Source: UBA3824 sp017541145 (lineage in GTDB: Bacteria; Bacteroidota; Bacteroidia; Bacteroidales; UBA3824). From it: a stretch of 48,512 bases of DNA. Positions 33,026 through 42,558 of this stretch are shown piece by piece (positions within the stretch are counted from its first letter, which is position 1; the number at the start of each line of letters is the position of its first letter). Under the pieces are notes generated by a model that saw nothing but the letters and a program-made list of their open reading frames with translations, searched no databases and was not told the DNA's origin. Where the stretch lies: the NCBI GenBank assembly GCA_947168365.1, contig CAMVLO010000030.1, positions 1 through 48,512 on the forward strand, written 5' to 3'. A program made the position numbers and the translations under genes.

Positions 33026-34477
33026 ATGTCAGAAAATAGTGAAAAAAATATAATAAAACAACTCGAAAACAGCGGTTACGAAGCCGGTTTTGTAACTGAC
33101 ATCGAAATGGATACGTTTAAAAAAGGGCTAAACGAAGAAGTTATAAAAAAACTTTCAGCCCTTAGAAACGAACCCAAAGAAATGCTTGATTTCCGTTTGA
33201 ATGCATACAGGCTTTGGAAGACAATGAAAATGCCTCATTGGGCGCATTTGGATTTCGAAGAGCCTGATTATCAAGATTTAATTTATTACGCCGCTCCAAA
33301 GAAGAAACCGAAACTCAATAGTCTTGACGAGGTGGATCCCGAACTTTTGAAAACTTACGAGAAGTTGGGCATTCCGTTGTCAGAGCAGAAAGCTTTGGCG
33401 GGCGTGGCTGTGGATGCGGTTTTCGATTCTACTTCGGTTCATACTACAATGCAAGACAAACTCAGCGAAATCGGTGTAATTTTCTGTCCGATTAGCGAGG
33501 CTGTAGTTAAGTATCCGGAGTTGATACAGAAGTACTTAGGTTCTGTAGTTCCGGTTGGTGACAACTTTTTTGCTGCATTAAATTCGGCAGTTTTTACCGA
33601 CGGATCGTTTGCTTATATCCCAAAAGGCGTAAGATGTCCGATTGAGTTGAGTACATATTTTAGAATCAACGCTGCAAAAACCGGTCAGTTTGAGAGAACT
33701 TTGATTGTAGCCGACGATGATTCTTACGTATCATATCTTGAGGGTTGTACAGCTCCACGACGTGATGAAAGTCAGCTTCATGCCGCTGTGGTAGAGATAG
33801 TTGCGCTCAACAATGCAGAAGTAAAATATTCCACTGTTCAAAACTGGTATCCCGGCGACAAGGACGGCAAAGGCGGTATTTACAACTTTGTAACAAAACG
33901 CGGGATGTGCAAGGGCGACAATTCCAAAATCTCTTGGACTCAAGTGGAAACCGGTTCGGCGATTACTTGGAAATATCCGTCAACAATTTTGATGGGAAAC
34001 AATTCTAATTCAGAATTTTACAGTGTTGCCGTTACCAACAATTATCAGCAGGCGGATACCGGTACAAAAATGGTTCATATCGGTAAAAATACCAAATCGA
34101 CAATCATTTCCAAAGGTATCTCGTTGGGACACAGCAACAACAGTTATCGCGGATTGGTAAAAGTAACCAAAAACGCACAAAATGCAAGAAATTATTCTCA
34201 GTGTGACAGCCTTTTGATAGGCAGCAAATGCGGAGCCCACACTTTTCCATATATCGAATGTAGCAATAAAACAGCAACATTGGAGCATGAAGCTACTACT
34301 TCTAAAATCTCTGATGAACAACTTTTCTATTGCCGTCAAAGAGGAATTTCAACGGAAAATGCTGTAAGTCTTATTGTAAACGGTTTTGCAAAAGACGTTT
34401 TGAATAAGCTTCCGATGGAATTTGCAGTAGAAGCCAGAAAACTTTTGGCAATTACTTTGGAAGGCTCTGTAGGATAA
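33026..34477 (+). CDS. sufB: Fe-S cluster assembly scaffold SufB
   Basis: SufB is the scaffold subunit of the SufBC2D complex in which Fe-S clusters form. The 483-residue protein has the N-terminal KxPxxEWLxFR-like helix region, the long right-handed beta-helix core and the C-terminal region with GSKCGAHTFPYIEC (the Cys that receives sulfur and its partner) and LEHEATTSKISDEQLFYCRQRGI. Length is typical (E. coli SufB about 495). It heads the suf cluster: sufC starts 39 bases after its stop. Confidence 0.98.
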   Translation: MSENSEKNIIKQLENSGYEAGFVTDIEMDTFKKGLNEEVIKKLSALRNEPKEMLDFRLNAYRLWKTMKMPHWAHLDFEEPDYQDLIYYAAPKKKPKLNSLDEVDPELLKTYEKLGIPLSEQKALAGVAVDAVFDSTSVHTTMQDKLSEIGVIFCPISEAVVKYPELIQKYLGSVVPVGDNFFAALNSAVFTDGSFAYIPKGVRCPIELSTYFRINAAKTGQFERTLIVADDDSYVSYLEGCTAPRRDESQLHAAVVEIVALNNAEVKYSTVQNWYPGDKDGKGGIYNFVTKRGMCKGDNSKISWTQVETGSAITWKYPSTILMGNNSNSEFYSVAVTNNYQQADTGTKMVHIGKNTKSTIISKGISLGHSNNSYRGLVKVTKNAQNARNYSQCDSLLIGSKCGAHTFPYIECSNKTATLEHEATTSKISDEQLFYCRQRGISTENAVSLIVNGFAKDVLNKLPMEFAVEARKLLAITLEGSVG

Positions 34478-34516
34478 TCAATTTAATTTATTAACTTTAG
34501 AAATTTATATTACAAA

Positions 34517-35278
34517 ATGCTCGAAATAAAAGATTTGCACGCTTCAGTAGAAGGCAAGGAAATTTTGAAAGGTATTAATCTTACCATCAAACCCGGTGAA
34601 GTACATGCCATAATGGGACCTAACGGCTCAGGAAAAAGTACGTTGGCTTCAGTTTTAGCCGGCAACGAAGTTTTTGATGTTACAAGCGGTGAAGTAACTT
34701 TGGACGGCAAAAATCTTTTGAACTTAAAACCGGAAGAACGTGCCGCTGAAGGTATTTTCCTTGCGTTTCAATATCCTGTAGAAATACCGGGCGTAAGTAT
34801 CAACAATTTCATGAAAACTGCAATCAACGAGCAACGTAAATACAAAGGTCTCGACCCGATACCTGCTCCCGAATTTTTGAAACTCATCAAGGAGAAAAAA
34901 GAATTTGTTGAGCTTGACAAAAAACTTGACGGACGTTCTGTAAATCAAGGCTTTTCGGGCGGAGAAAAGAAAAAACTCGAAGTCTTTCAGATGGCAGTTC
35001 TCAATCCGAAAATTGCTATTTTGGACGAAACTGATTCAGGTCTTGATATTGATGCTCTCAGAATTGTGGCTTCGGGTGTCAACAAGTTGAGAAATCCTCA
35101 GAATTCTTTTATTGTAATCACTCACTATCAGCGACTTTTGGATTATATTACACCGGATGTCGTTCATGTGCTTTACAACGGACGAATCATCAAGACCGGC
35201 GACAAAAATCTCGCTTTGGAATTGGAAAACACCGGTTACGACGAACTCAAAAAAGAGGCTGATGCTCTCTATAATTAA
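34517..35278 (+). CDS. sufC: Fe-S assembly ATPase SufC
   Basis: A soluble ABC-type ATPase that drives conformational change in the SufBC2D complex. The 253-residue protein shows Walker A GPNGSGKST (about residues 35-43), a Q-loop (AFQYP), the signature FSGGEKKK, Walker B IAILDETDSGLDIDAL and the switch histidine in VITHYQRLLDYI. All motifs are intact. It lies between sufB and sufD (23 bases upstream of sufD). Confidence 0.98.
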   Translation: MLEIKDLHASVEGKEILKGINLTIKPGEVHAIMGPNGSGKSTLASVLAGNEVFDVTSGEVTLDGKNLLNLKPEERAAEGIFLAFQYPVEIPGVSINNFMKTAINEQRKYKGLDPIPAPEFLKLIKEKKEFVELDKKLDGRSVNQGFSGGEKKKLEVFQMAVLNPKIAILDETDSGLDIDALRIVASGVNKLRNPQNSFIVITHYQRLLDYITPDVVHVLYNGRIIKTGDKNLALELENTGYDELKKEADALYN

Positions 35279-35300
35279 TAATCTGTTAGTAAGATAAATT

Positions 35301-36470
35301 ATGCAAAAAGAAAAGTTAAAAGAGATAACAGATTTGTTGGCGATAGAGCAGTCAGACCGCGATTCTATCTTGAGTTTCGATTTGCCCGATGATAAATCTG
35401 AATATCTTAAAAATTGTTCACATATTTTTGATAATCAAGATTTTGAACCGGCTACTGTTTCAAATAGTTTGAGCGATAAAGTCGTAGATTTTGTTACTGA
35501 AATCAATTCAAAAAGATGTTATCTTCAAAACGGTTTTACATCTTGCAATTTTGAAAACGGAATTACAAGCAGCAAAATTTATGATGTTTTTGAAGCAATT
35601 GCAAACAGCAGCAAATCATTTAGTTTGGTTTGCAATTTTGACGGTTCATCCCAAATTAACAACGTAGAAGTCAATAATTTGCTTCGCGGTGTACATCCTG
35701 ACAAAACATTGTTTTGCAACAATAAATTTTCGGTTTCAGTTGACAATAATCAAAAAGCAGTATATAAGTTTTTAACTGTTTCTGATTCTGAAAATCCGGC
35801 ATGTCAGATTGCTGTTACAAATATTGTTGTAAAATCCGGAGCAAAATTTGATTTGCATCTGTTGAATAATATCAACAACAAGTCTTCTTTTGTTCACCGT
35901 TTGAATGTTACAATTGAAGATAATTGTGAAGTAAAAATTTCCAATTGTAATTTCAACGGCAAGTTTGTACAAACAATTCTGAATGTTAATATGATTGGTG
36001 AAGGCTCAACATTGAGTGCACCGGGAATTTCGATGCCAACAGACAATCAAGTTTTTGATTATCTGTCGTTTATCAATCACAAAGTAAGTAATTGTACAAG
36101 CAATCAAAAAATCAGAGCCATAGCCAACGGCAACGGATATTCTAATTTTTACGGATTGGTAAAAGTGGCTCAAGATGCGCAAAAAACTCAGTCAGACCAA
36201 GTTAACAACAATATTTTGTTATCTGAAACTGCAAAAATCGAAAGCAAGCCGCAGTTGGAAATTTATGCCGATGATGTAAAATGTTCTCACGGAAGTACTA
36301 CCGGCATGTTGGATTCCGAAGCGATATTCTACATGCGTAGTCGCGGAATTTCCGAAAAAGCTGCTCAAGGTCTTCTCATTCAAGCTTTTACACAAGAAAT
36401 TGTGAACGAGATTGATGCCGAAAACTATGGTGAAGTATTGAATTCATTGATTACCCAAAAACTGATTTAA
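35301..36470 (+). CDS. sufD: Fe-S cluster assembly protein SufD
   Basis: SufD is the SufB paralogue that completes the SufBC2D complex and is needed for iron acquisition. The 389-residue protein shares with SufB the beta-helix core and the C-terminal motif DVKCSHGSTTGMLDSEAIFYMRSRGI, the conserved SufB/SufD signature with the His. The N-terminal 90 residues are divergent, as usual for Bacteroidota SufD. It precedes sufS by 14 bases in the operon. Confidence 0.95.
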   Translation: MQKEKLKEITDLLAIEQSDRDSILSFDLPDDKSEYLKNCSHIFDNQDFEPATVSNSLSDKVVDFVTEINSKRCYLQNGFTSCNFENGITSSKIYDVFEAIANSSKSFSLVCNFDGSSQINNVEVNNLLRGVHPDKTLFCNNKFSVSVDNNQKAVYKFLTVSDSENPACQIAVTNIVVKSGAKFDLHLLNNINNKSSFVHRLNVTIEDNCEVKISNCNFNGKFVQTILNVNMIGEGSTLSAPGISMPTDNQVFDYLSFINHKVSNCTSNQKIRAIANGNGYSNFYGLVKVAQDAQKTQSDQVNNNILLSETAKIESKPQLEIYADDVKCSHGSTTGMLDSEAIFYMRSRGISEKAAQGLLIQAFTQEIVNEIDAENYGEVLNSLITQKLI

Positions 36471-36484
36471 TAAACATTAAGAGA

Positions 36485-37699
36485 ATGGATGTACAGCAAA
36501 TAAGAAAAGATTTCCCAATTCTTTCGCAGAAAATTTATGGCAAGCCTCTTGTATATTTTGACAATGCTGCCACAACACAGAAACCTCAATGCGTGTTGGA
36601 TTCAATTGTGAATTTCTACACAACTTACAATAGTAATATTCATCGCGGAGTGCATTTCCTTAGCGAAAAAGCTACCGAAATTTACGAAAATGCGCGACTG
36701 AAAGTTAAGGAATTTATCAACGCGAAATCACGAACCGAAATTGTTTTTACCAAGGGTAGCACCGAGGCAATCAATACTTTGGCTTATTCGTTTGGCGAGG
36801 CTTACATAAAACCCGGCGACGAATTGATTATCAGCGAAATGGAACATCATTCCAATATCGTTCCGTGGCAATTGATGGCTCAAAGAAGAGGCGCAATTAT
36901 CAGAGTATTACCATTTTATGATAATGGTGAACTCATGGAAGATATGCTTGAAAAACTTATTTGCGATCGTACAAAAATTGTTTGTGTTACTTACGTTTCA
37001 AACACATTGGGTACTGTCAATGATGTTGAAAGTATAATAAAAACTGCGCATGCCCATAACATCCCTGTTTTGGTGGATGCTGCTCAAGCAATTCAACACC
37101 TGAAAATTGATGTTCAGAAACTCGATTGTGATTTTCTTGCATTGTCGGGTCACAAGGTTTATGCTGAAACAGGTATTGGTGTGCTTTACGGCAAGGAACA
37201 TTTTCTTGAAGAATTGCCTCCGTATCAAGGCGGCGGTGATATGATAAAAAATGTAAGTTTCGATCTTACAACATTTGCTGAATTGCCGTTGAAATTCGAG
37301 GCCGGAACTTCCAACTTTGTTGGTGCGGGTTCGTTGTTAACAGCATTAAATTATGTTGATTCTATCGGTCTTGACAATATCGCTAAATACGAAGAGCAAT
37401 TGTTGGAGTATGCTACCAAAAAGATTGAAGAAATAGGTGGTGTTACAATTTACGGTAACGCAAAACACAAGGCGTCAATTGTTTCGTTTAATATCGACGG
37501 AGCGCATCATTACGACGTCGGAATGATTCTCGACAAACTTGGTGTTGCAGTTAGAACCGGTACTCACTGTACTGAACCGATTATGAAACATTACAATATC
37601 ACGGGAACTGTAAGAGCAAGTTTTGCGATGTACAATACTTTTGAAGAAATCGACACTCTTTGCGAAGGTATCATCAAAGCAAAGAAGATGTTACGTTAA
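36485..37699 (+). CDS. sufS: Cysteine desulfurase SufS
   Basis: A PLP-dependent, group II cysteine desulfurase that transfers sulfur from cysteine to SufE. The 404-residue protein has the Schiff-base lysine K224 in ALSGHKVYAETGIG, the active-site cysteine C362 in VRTGTHCTEPIMKHY, the N-terminal YFDNAATTQKP and the EMEHHSNIVPW motif. The RTGxHC loop (short, as in group II) distinguishes it from IscS/NifS. The sufE gene starts 11 bases after its stop. Confidence 0.97.
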   Translation: MDVQQIRKDFPILSQKIYGKPLVYFDNAATTQKPQCVLDSIVNFYTTYNSNIHRGVHFLSEKATEIYENARLKVKEFINAKSRTEIVFTKGSTEAINTLAYSFGEAYIKPGDELIISEMEHHSNIVPWQLMAQRRGAIIRVLPFYDNGELMEDMLEKLICDRTKIVCVTYVSNTLGTVNDVESIIKTAHAHNIPVLVDAAQAIQHLKIDVQKLDCDFLALSGHKVYAETGIGVLYGKEHFLEELPPYQGGGDMIKNVSFDLTTFAELPLKFEAGTSNFVGAGSLLTALNYVDSIGLDNIAKYEEQLLEYATKKIEEIGGVTIYGNAKHKASIVSFNIDGAHHYDVGMILDKLGVAVRTGTHCTEPIMKHYNITGTVRASFAMYNTFEEIDTLCEGIIKAKKMLR

Positions 37700-37710
37700 A
37701 ATATAATATT

Positions 37711-38139
37711 ATGACTATCAACGAAATACAAGATCAAATTATTGAAGAATTTTCGGTTTATGACGAATGGCTCGATAAATATGAATATCTTATAGAATTG
37801 GGCAATTCGCTTGATACAATAGAGGAAAACAAAAAAACTCCTGATAATATTATTCAGGGTTGTCAAAGCCGCGTTTGGTTGGATGCTGTTTTGGAAGACG
37901 ATAATACCGTAACATTTAGAGCAGACAGCGATGCTATTATTACAAAAGGTATTATTGCATTGTTAATCAGAGTTTTCAATCACCAAACACCTCAAGATAT
38001 TGTAAGTGCCGAATTGTATTTTGTGGATGAAATCGGTCTGAGCGCAAATCTTTCACCGACTCGCGCCAACGGACTTCTTGCGATGATTAAGCAGATAAGA
38101 TATTATGCACTCGCTTTTTCCGCATTAAACAAAAAATAG
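37711..38139 (+). CDS. sufE: Cysteine desulfuration protein SufE
   Basis: SufE accepts sulfur from SufS and passes it to SufB. The 142-residue protein has the acceptor cysteine in the conserved GCQSRVWLDA motif (about residues 50-59). I chose ATG 37711 (MTINEIQDQ) because the longer frame starting at 37660 overlaps sufS and adds a non-conserved, basic stretch. The rest of the fold (alternating helices, TPRRANG-like PTRANGLLAMI near the end) is typical. Confidence 0.96.
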   Translation: MTINEIQDQIIEEFSVYDEWLDKYEYLIELGNSLDTIEENKKTPDNIIQGCQSRVWLDAVLEDDNTVTFRADSDAIITKGIIALLIRVFNHQTPQDIVSAELYFVDEIGLSANLSPTRANGLLAMIKQIRYYALAFSALNKK

Positions 38140-38189
38140 TTAGAAAAAAACAAAGACTGTAAAAACACAATTATTGTAACCCCGATATA

Positions 38190-38534
38190 ATGGAAAACGA
38201 GCAGAAAACTGAATCTCAAAAGCCTCAATTCATGGAATTGGAGACTAAAATTATTGAAGTTTTGCGTACGGTTTACGATCCTGAAATTCCTGTCAACATC
38301 TATGATTTGGGACTTATTTACCGAATTGATGTTGATGATGACAAGAATGTGGATATTGATATGACACTTACTGCGCCGAATTGTCCGATTGCCGACGATA
38401 TTTTTCTCGATGTAAAAACCAAAATAGAAGGTATCCGCGAGATAAAAAGTGCGAAAATCAATTTGGTTTTTGAGCCGTTGTGGTCAATGGATATGATGAG
38501 CGAGGAAGCTCGTAATCAACTTGATTTGGACTAA
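38190..38534 (+). CDS. DUF59 Fe-S assembly factor (SUF-system type)
   Basis: The 114-residue protein belongs to the MIP18/DUF59 family that helps mature Fe-S proteins. It shows the signature DPEIPVNIYDLGLIYRI, the cysteine in LTAPNCPIADDI, and the C-terminal EPLWSMDMMSEEAR motif typical of the SUF-associated group in Bacteroidota. Last gene of the suf cluster; its stop codon overlaps, on the opposite strand, that of the endonuclease-like gene (sequence CTAA at 38531-38534). Confidence 0.93.
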   Translation: MENEQKTESQKPQFMELETKIIEVLRTVYDPEIPVNIYDLGLIYRIDVDDDKNVDIDMTLTAPNCPIADDIFLDVKTKIEGIREIKSAKINLVFEPLWSMDMMSEEARNQLDLD

Positions 38535-39580
38535 AATTTTGTTGCATCACGAAAATTTATAATCATGGGCAGATGGTCTGAAAATCCGCCGTCGTATTTA
38601 TAACCGTTGTAAGTACGATACGGTTTCGGGCGATCTGCTTCTCTTTTTATCATAAAATTGTATCGTAACGGATATACATTGTCCGGATTGATATACAAAT
38701 TTTTCTTTTCCAACAACGATCCCGAAATTATTACTTGGTCCAAAATATCGTATTGGTCTTGATATGCGTAAGTCCACAACTTTTTTTTGTACTGAAGATA
38801 ATATGCGATGTTATATAATTGATAGGTTTGTATTGAATCCCAATTGTTTAGCGTACCAAGACCTTCCGTTAGCGATTTGCTGTCAGGAGAATCGTTGAAG
38901 TCGCCGATACACAGAATTTTAGCTCTGTTGTTGGTTGATTGAATAGAATCGATTACACTGCGCAATCTTTTGCCGGCATCGTATCTCAAAGGCGCGGTTT
39001 GAGCTTCGCCGCTGAATTTTGATGGCCAGTGATTTGCCAGAATATGCAAAGTATCTTTTGATCTTGCCACTATGCCTTTCATGTACATGATGTCGCGTGA
39101 ATGATACTCAGAATCTGATTTGAAATCAATATGAAACTGATTGGTATCAAGTATATGAAATGTTTTTCTATTGTACAAAAATGCCACATCAATTCCTCTG
39201 CGGTCTTGAGATTCACGGTAAAAAATGGAATAGTTAGCAATTTTCAAAGGAGTTTTTTCAATAAGATCTTCCAAACATCTGCGGTTTTCTACCTCGCAAA
39301 CGCCAATTACATCAGGAAACTGATTGTTGTTAACAGCAGAAATTACTTGCCAGATGTGTTTCATTTTGAGATTGTATCTGCTTGCTGTCCAGTGTTTTCC
39401 GCCGTTAGGAGTGTATTCGTCGTCGCTTTTTAACGGATTATTTATAGTGTCAAAAAAGTTTTCTAAATTATAAAACATGACAATAAAATCTTCGTCACCG
39501 AGCAATCCGCTTTTGGGAGAAAAACTGAAGAATGCTAATAACGAAAAAATCAAAGTCATTATAAATATAAATTTTTTCAT
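38531..39580 (-). CDS. Secreted endonuclease/exonuclease/phosphatase-family protein
   Basis: The 349-residue protein begins with a signal peptide (MKKFIFIMTLIFSLLAFF) and has the EEP fold motifs in order: FYNLENFFDT (Asn), GVCEVEN (catalytic Glu), RRGIDVAF, LANHWPSKF (His), CIGDFNDSPDS (Asp/Asn) and, near the end, GFSDHLPMI (final Asp-His). All catalytic residues are present, so it may be an active metal-dependent phosphodiesterase or nuclease outside the cytoplasm. I set the start at Met 39580, which begins the signal peptide; the longer frame to 39625 would add 15 residues in front. It converges on the suf cluster. Confidence 0.9.
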   Translation of the reverse strand: MKKFIFIMTLIFSLLAFFSFSPKSGLLGDEDFIVMFYNLENFFDTINNPLKSDDEYTPNGGKHWTASRYNLKMKHIWQVISAVNNNQFPDVIGVCEVENRRCLEDLIEKTPLKIANYSIFYRESQDRRGIDVAFLYNRKTFHILDTNQFHIDFKSDSEYHSRDIMYMKGIVARSKDTLHILANHWPSKFSGEAQTAPLRYDAGKRLRSVIDSIQSTNNRAKILCIGDFNDSPDSKSLTEGLGTLNNWDSIQTYQLYNIAYYLQYKKKLWTYAYQDQYDILDQVIISGSLLEKKNLYINPDNVYPLRYNFMIKREADRPKPYRTYNGYKYDGGFSDHLPMIINFRDATKF

Positions 39581-39597
39581 AATAGACATAAAATTTT

Positions 39598-39605
39598 TAT
39601 ATTTG
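39598..39605 (+). promoter_or_regulatory. TAnnTTTG promoter box for the OmpA/PD40 gene
   Basis: TATATTTG, a perfect -7 match, 36 bases before the start of the OmpA-family gene. Confidence 0.45.
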
Positions 39606-39641
39606 TTTGCTTGAATTATGAACAACCTTTAAAAATTAGCG

Positions 39642-41702
39642 ATGTATCAAATATATTTTTGCAAAATATTGATAATCATTTTTATATGCTTTTTCCAAAC
39701 ACTAAACGCCCAAATTTTTGACAAGAAGTATGGCAATTTTTTTACTTCAGAAAATGCTGTTGATTTTGTGGCTTCCGGTTTGGAGAGGCATAGTATTGTC
39801 AACAACAGATTGTATATGGGTGTGAGTTCGGATCATACTTATGGTTTATCAACAATTTCCAAGCCATTAAATTCAGAATGTTTCAAAATTTCTACCGTTG
39901 TTCGTCAAGAAAGCGGAGAATCTACTTCGGGGTACGGAATTTTGTTCTCCGGCAAAAATATCAGCAATTCCAATCTTTTTCTGATTAGTTCGTCAAAATA
40001 TTTTTGTGTTGCGAATTATGAAAAAGCTGATTTTAAATTTGTAAAAAAATGGGTATATTCTGAATATATTTTGCCAAAAGGTCAGGACAATTATTTGGAG
40101 ATTATAAAAAAAGAAAACACCACGGAATTTCTTATCAATGGTCATATTGTTTGTACTATTGACGATTTGAAATATTACGGAGATTGTTTCGGTTATTATT
40201 TGAAACATCCGGTTGAAATTTCCTCGGAACGTTTTATGTTGGAAACAATGGGCATGAATTTCGTTTTTGCTACTCCGAAAAAACTTCTTTCGTCGGTGTC
40301 GTCTGATGCCAGCGAGATTGCTCCGATAGAAAGCGACGACGGCAAAACTCTCTATTTTTCAAGAATTTCGCATAAAGACAACTGCGGTGATGAGGACGAT
40401 TGTGATATTTGGTTTGCTAACAAACTCGGGAATTTTTTTTCGAGTACAAAACATTTTGTTGTACCAATCAACAATCAGTATATAAATGCAGTTATAAAAA
40501 CAGCCAACAACAATTCGACTGTCTATATTGAAGGAAGTTACGACAACAATGGCATGGGCATCAATTCCAATGGAATATCCAAAATCACCAAACTTTCCGA
40601 CGGATATTGGAGCAAACCGAAATCAGTAAAAATTCATGATTTTTACAATTATAACGAGCACGGAACATTTTCATTCAGTTCTGATTTCAAGGTTTTGATT
40701 TCGGCATTGGAACGCAAAAACGGTTTTGGAAAATTGGATTTGTACGTAAGTTTTCTAAATCCTGACGGTTCGTATTCTGCGCCGAAAAATCTCGGTAAAA
40801 TTATTAATACAGAATTAGACGACGGAACACCTTTTATTGCCGGTGATGATAAAATGTTGTTTTTCAGTAGTTACGGTCACGATGGCTACGGCAATTCTGA
40901 TATATTTGTAACACGTAGGCTCGATAATTCATGGTTGCGCTGGAGTAAACCCGAAAATTTGGGTCCGGAGGTAAATTCACAAAATTGGGATGCGTATTTT
41001 TCGGTTTCGGCTGACGGTTCTTCGGCGTATTTCGTTTCCAATTGCAATTACGATATGATTGAAAATATCTACAAAATAGATTTGCCGCCAAATTTACATT
41101 CGGTTTCTGACGAGTCTTTGTTTGAGGCTCAGGTAGTTAACGAATATACAAAACAACCGGTGAAAGCCGAAATTCGTTATTCTTTCGGTACGGATGTTTA
41201 TAATCTTGCAACATGCAACGACGGAACATTTTCTCTTTATATCGAAAATCATCAACCGATAAAAGTCTACGCCAAAGCCAAAGGTTATTGGCCGTGTGTG
41301 ATGACATTTTCGTATTCCAAGTACAAAAAAGTAAGATTTGAGCTTACACCATTGAAACGCGGGGCGGTTATCAGTTTGAAAAATATAGAATTCAAACCTC
41401 AGTCATATATCGTAGACCCGAAATCTTGCGACGAACTTGACAGATTGTGCGAAGTTATGGTAGAAAATCCGACCTTGAAAATTCTGATAAAAGGTTATGC
41501 CGTTTCCACCGGCGGAGTCAGTCAGGTACAGGAACTTTCGGAATGTCGCGCTGAAAATGTGAAAAATTATCTTATTGATCACGGCATTTCGGCGTCGAGA
41601 ATACAGTGCAAAGGTTGCGGCGGTTTTCCCGTGCGTGACGGACTTACTCAACAAGCACTTCAGAAATATCGCCGCGTGGAGTTCACTGTTTTGGATTATT
41701 AG
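39642..41702 (+). CDS. OmpA-family outer-membrane protein with PD40-type repeats
   Basis: The 686-residue protein has a signal peptide (residues 1-23, ending TLNAQ), an N-terminal beta region, WD40/PD40-like propeller repeats (about 215-490; repeats such as DDGTPFIAGDDKMLFFSSYG and SADGSSAYFVSN), a short carboxypeptidase-regulatory-like beta domain (about 495-565) and a C-terminal OmpA peptidoglycan-binding domain (about 575-686) with ELSECRAENVKNYLIDHGI. This PorE/OmpA type anchors envelope complexes; similar proteins belong to type IX secretion or PG-linked machinery in Bacteroidota. The gene is monocistronic and divergent from the endonuclease-like gene. Confidence 0.85.
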   Translation: MYQIYFCKILIIIFICFFQTLNAQIFDKKYGNFFTSENAVDFVASGLERHSIVNNRLYMGVSSDHTYGLSTISKPLNSECFKISTVVRQESGESTSGYGILFSGKNISNSNLFLISSSKYFCVANYEKADFKFVKKWVYSEYILPKGQDNYLEIIKKENTTEFLINGHIVCTIDDLKYYGDCFGYYLKHPVEISSERFMLETMGMNFVFATPKKLLSSVSSDASEIAPIESDDGKTLYFSRISHKDNCGDEDDCDIWFANKLGNFFSSTKHFVVPINNQYINAVIKTANNNSTVYIEGSYDNNGMGINSNGISKITKLSDGYWSKPKSVKIHDFYNYNEHGTFSFSSDFKVLISALERKNGFGKLDLYVSFLNPDGSYSAPKNLGKIINTELDDGTPFIAGDDKMLFFSSYGHDGYGNSDIFVTRRLDNSWLRWSKPENLGPEVNSQNWDAYFSVSADGSSAYFVSNCNYDMIENIYKIDLPPNLHSVSDESLFEAQVVNEYTKQPVKAEIRYSFGTDVYNLATCNDGTFSLYIENHQPIKVYAKAKGYWPCVMTFSYSKYKKVRFELTPLKRGAVISLKNIEFKPQSYIVDPKSCDELDRLCEVMVENPTLKILIKGYAVSTGGVSQVQELSECRAENVKNYLIDHGISASRIQCKGCGGFPVRDGLTQQALQKYRRVEFTVLDY

Positions 41703-41737
41703 TTAAACTGAACTTTTTTTGTTGACATCCTTTTTGT

Positions 41738-41745
41738 TAACTTTG
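41738..41745 (+). promoter_or_regulatory. TAnnTTTG promoter box for tatD-ribD
   Basis: TAACTTTG, a perfect -7 match, 24 bases before the tatD start; a TTTG at 41718-41721 lies 16 bases further upstream and could be the -33 element. Confidence 0.55.
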
Positions 41746-41769
41746 CATCCAAAATTTAGAAATTAGATT

Positions 41770-42546
41770 ATGTATTTAATTGATACACATACTCATTTTT
41801 TTGATGAGGCATTCAATGACGATAGGAGAGAAGCTGTAGAGCGTGCGATTGCTGCCGGAGTTCGCAAAATGGTGTTGCCGTGTTGCAGCCCGAAATCTTT
41901 GGACGGAATCCGCAACCTTGTTGAAAGTTTTCCTGAAAATATGTTTCCGACAGCCGGACTTCATCCCGAAGATATTGACGAATTTCCTCAAAATCAGATT
42001 GATACAATTTTTAGTTGCAGCTTTTCAAAACCAATTGTTGCTATCGGAGAAATTGGTATTGACTTGCATTACATGAAAGATACACTTGAAATTCAGCAAA
42101 AAATATTTGATTTGCAGATTCAGAAATCAATCGAAATGAATTTGCCCGTAATTATCCATTGCAGAGAAGCTTACAACGAAGTTTTTGACATCTTGGATCG
42201 TTACAACGGAAAAGTCCGCGGAATTTTTCATTGTTTTTCGGGCGGAGAAGATATTGTTGAAAAAATTTTGAGTTACAATACATTTTACTTTGGAATTGGC
42301 GGCGTTGTAACATTCAAGAAATCAGGTCTTGAGACTGCTGAAATGGTGAAAAATTTTATCCCGTTGGAAAAAATGGTTCTTGAGACAGATTCTCCGTATA
42401 TTGCACCTGCTCCCAATCGCGGAAAACGTAATGAAAGTTCGTTTATTTTGTTTGTCGCTCACAAGATTGCGGAACTTAAACAGATTGATGTAGAGCAAGT
42501 TATAAATCAAACAACAATAAACGCCGAACAAATTTTCAAAATCTAA
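41770..42546 (+). CDS. tatD: TatD-family metal-dependent DNase
   Basis: A metallo-dependent hydrolase with 3'-5' DNase activity in characterised members. The 258-residue protein shows all metal ligands: DTHTH at residues 5-9, the Glu in AIGEIGIDLHY, the His in IIHCREA, HCFSGG, and the Asp in LETDSPYIAP. Length and order are canonical for TatD/YcfH. It is followed 12 bases later by ribD, with which it is likely cotranscribed. Confidence 0.95.
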   Translation: MYLIDTHTHFFDEAFNDDRREAVERAIAAGVRKMVLPCCSPKSLDGIRNLVESFPENMFPTAGLHPEDIDEFPQNQIDTIFSCSFSKPIVAIGEIGIDLHYMKDTLEIQQKIFDLQIQKSIEMNLPVIIHCREAYNEVFDILDRYNGKVRGIFHCFSGGEDIVEKILSYNTFYFGIGGVVTFKKSGLETAEMVKNFIPLEKMVLETDSPYIAPAPNRGKRNESSFILFVAHKIAELKQIDVEQVINQTTINAEQIFKI

Positions 42547-42558
42547 ATCACAAAAAAA

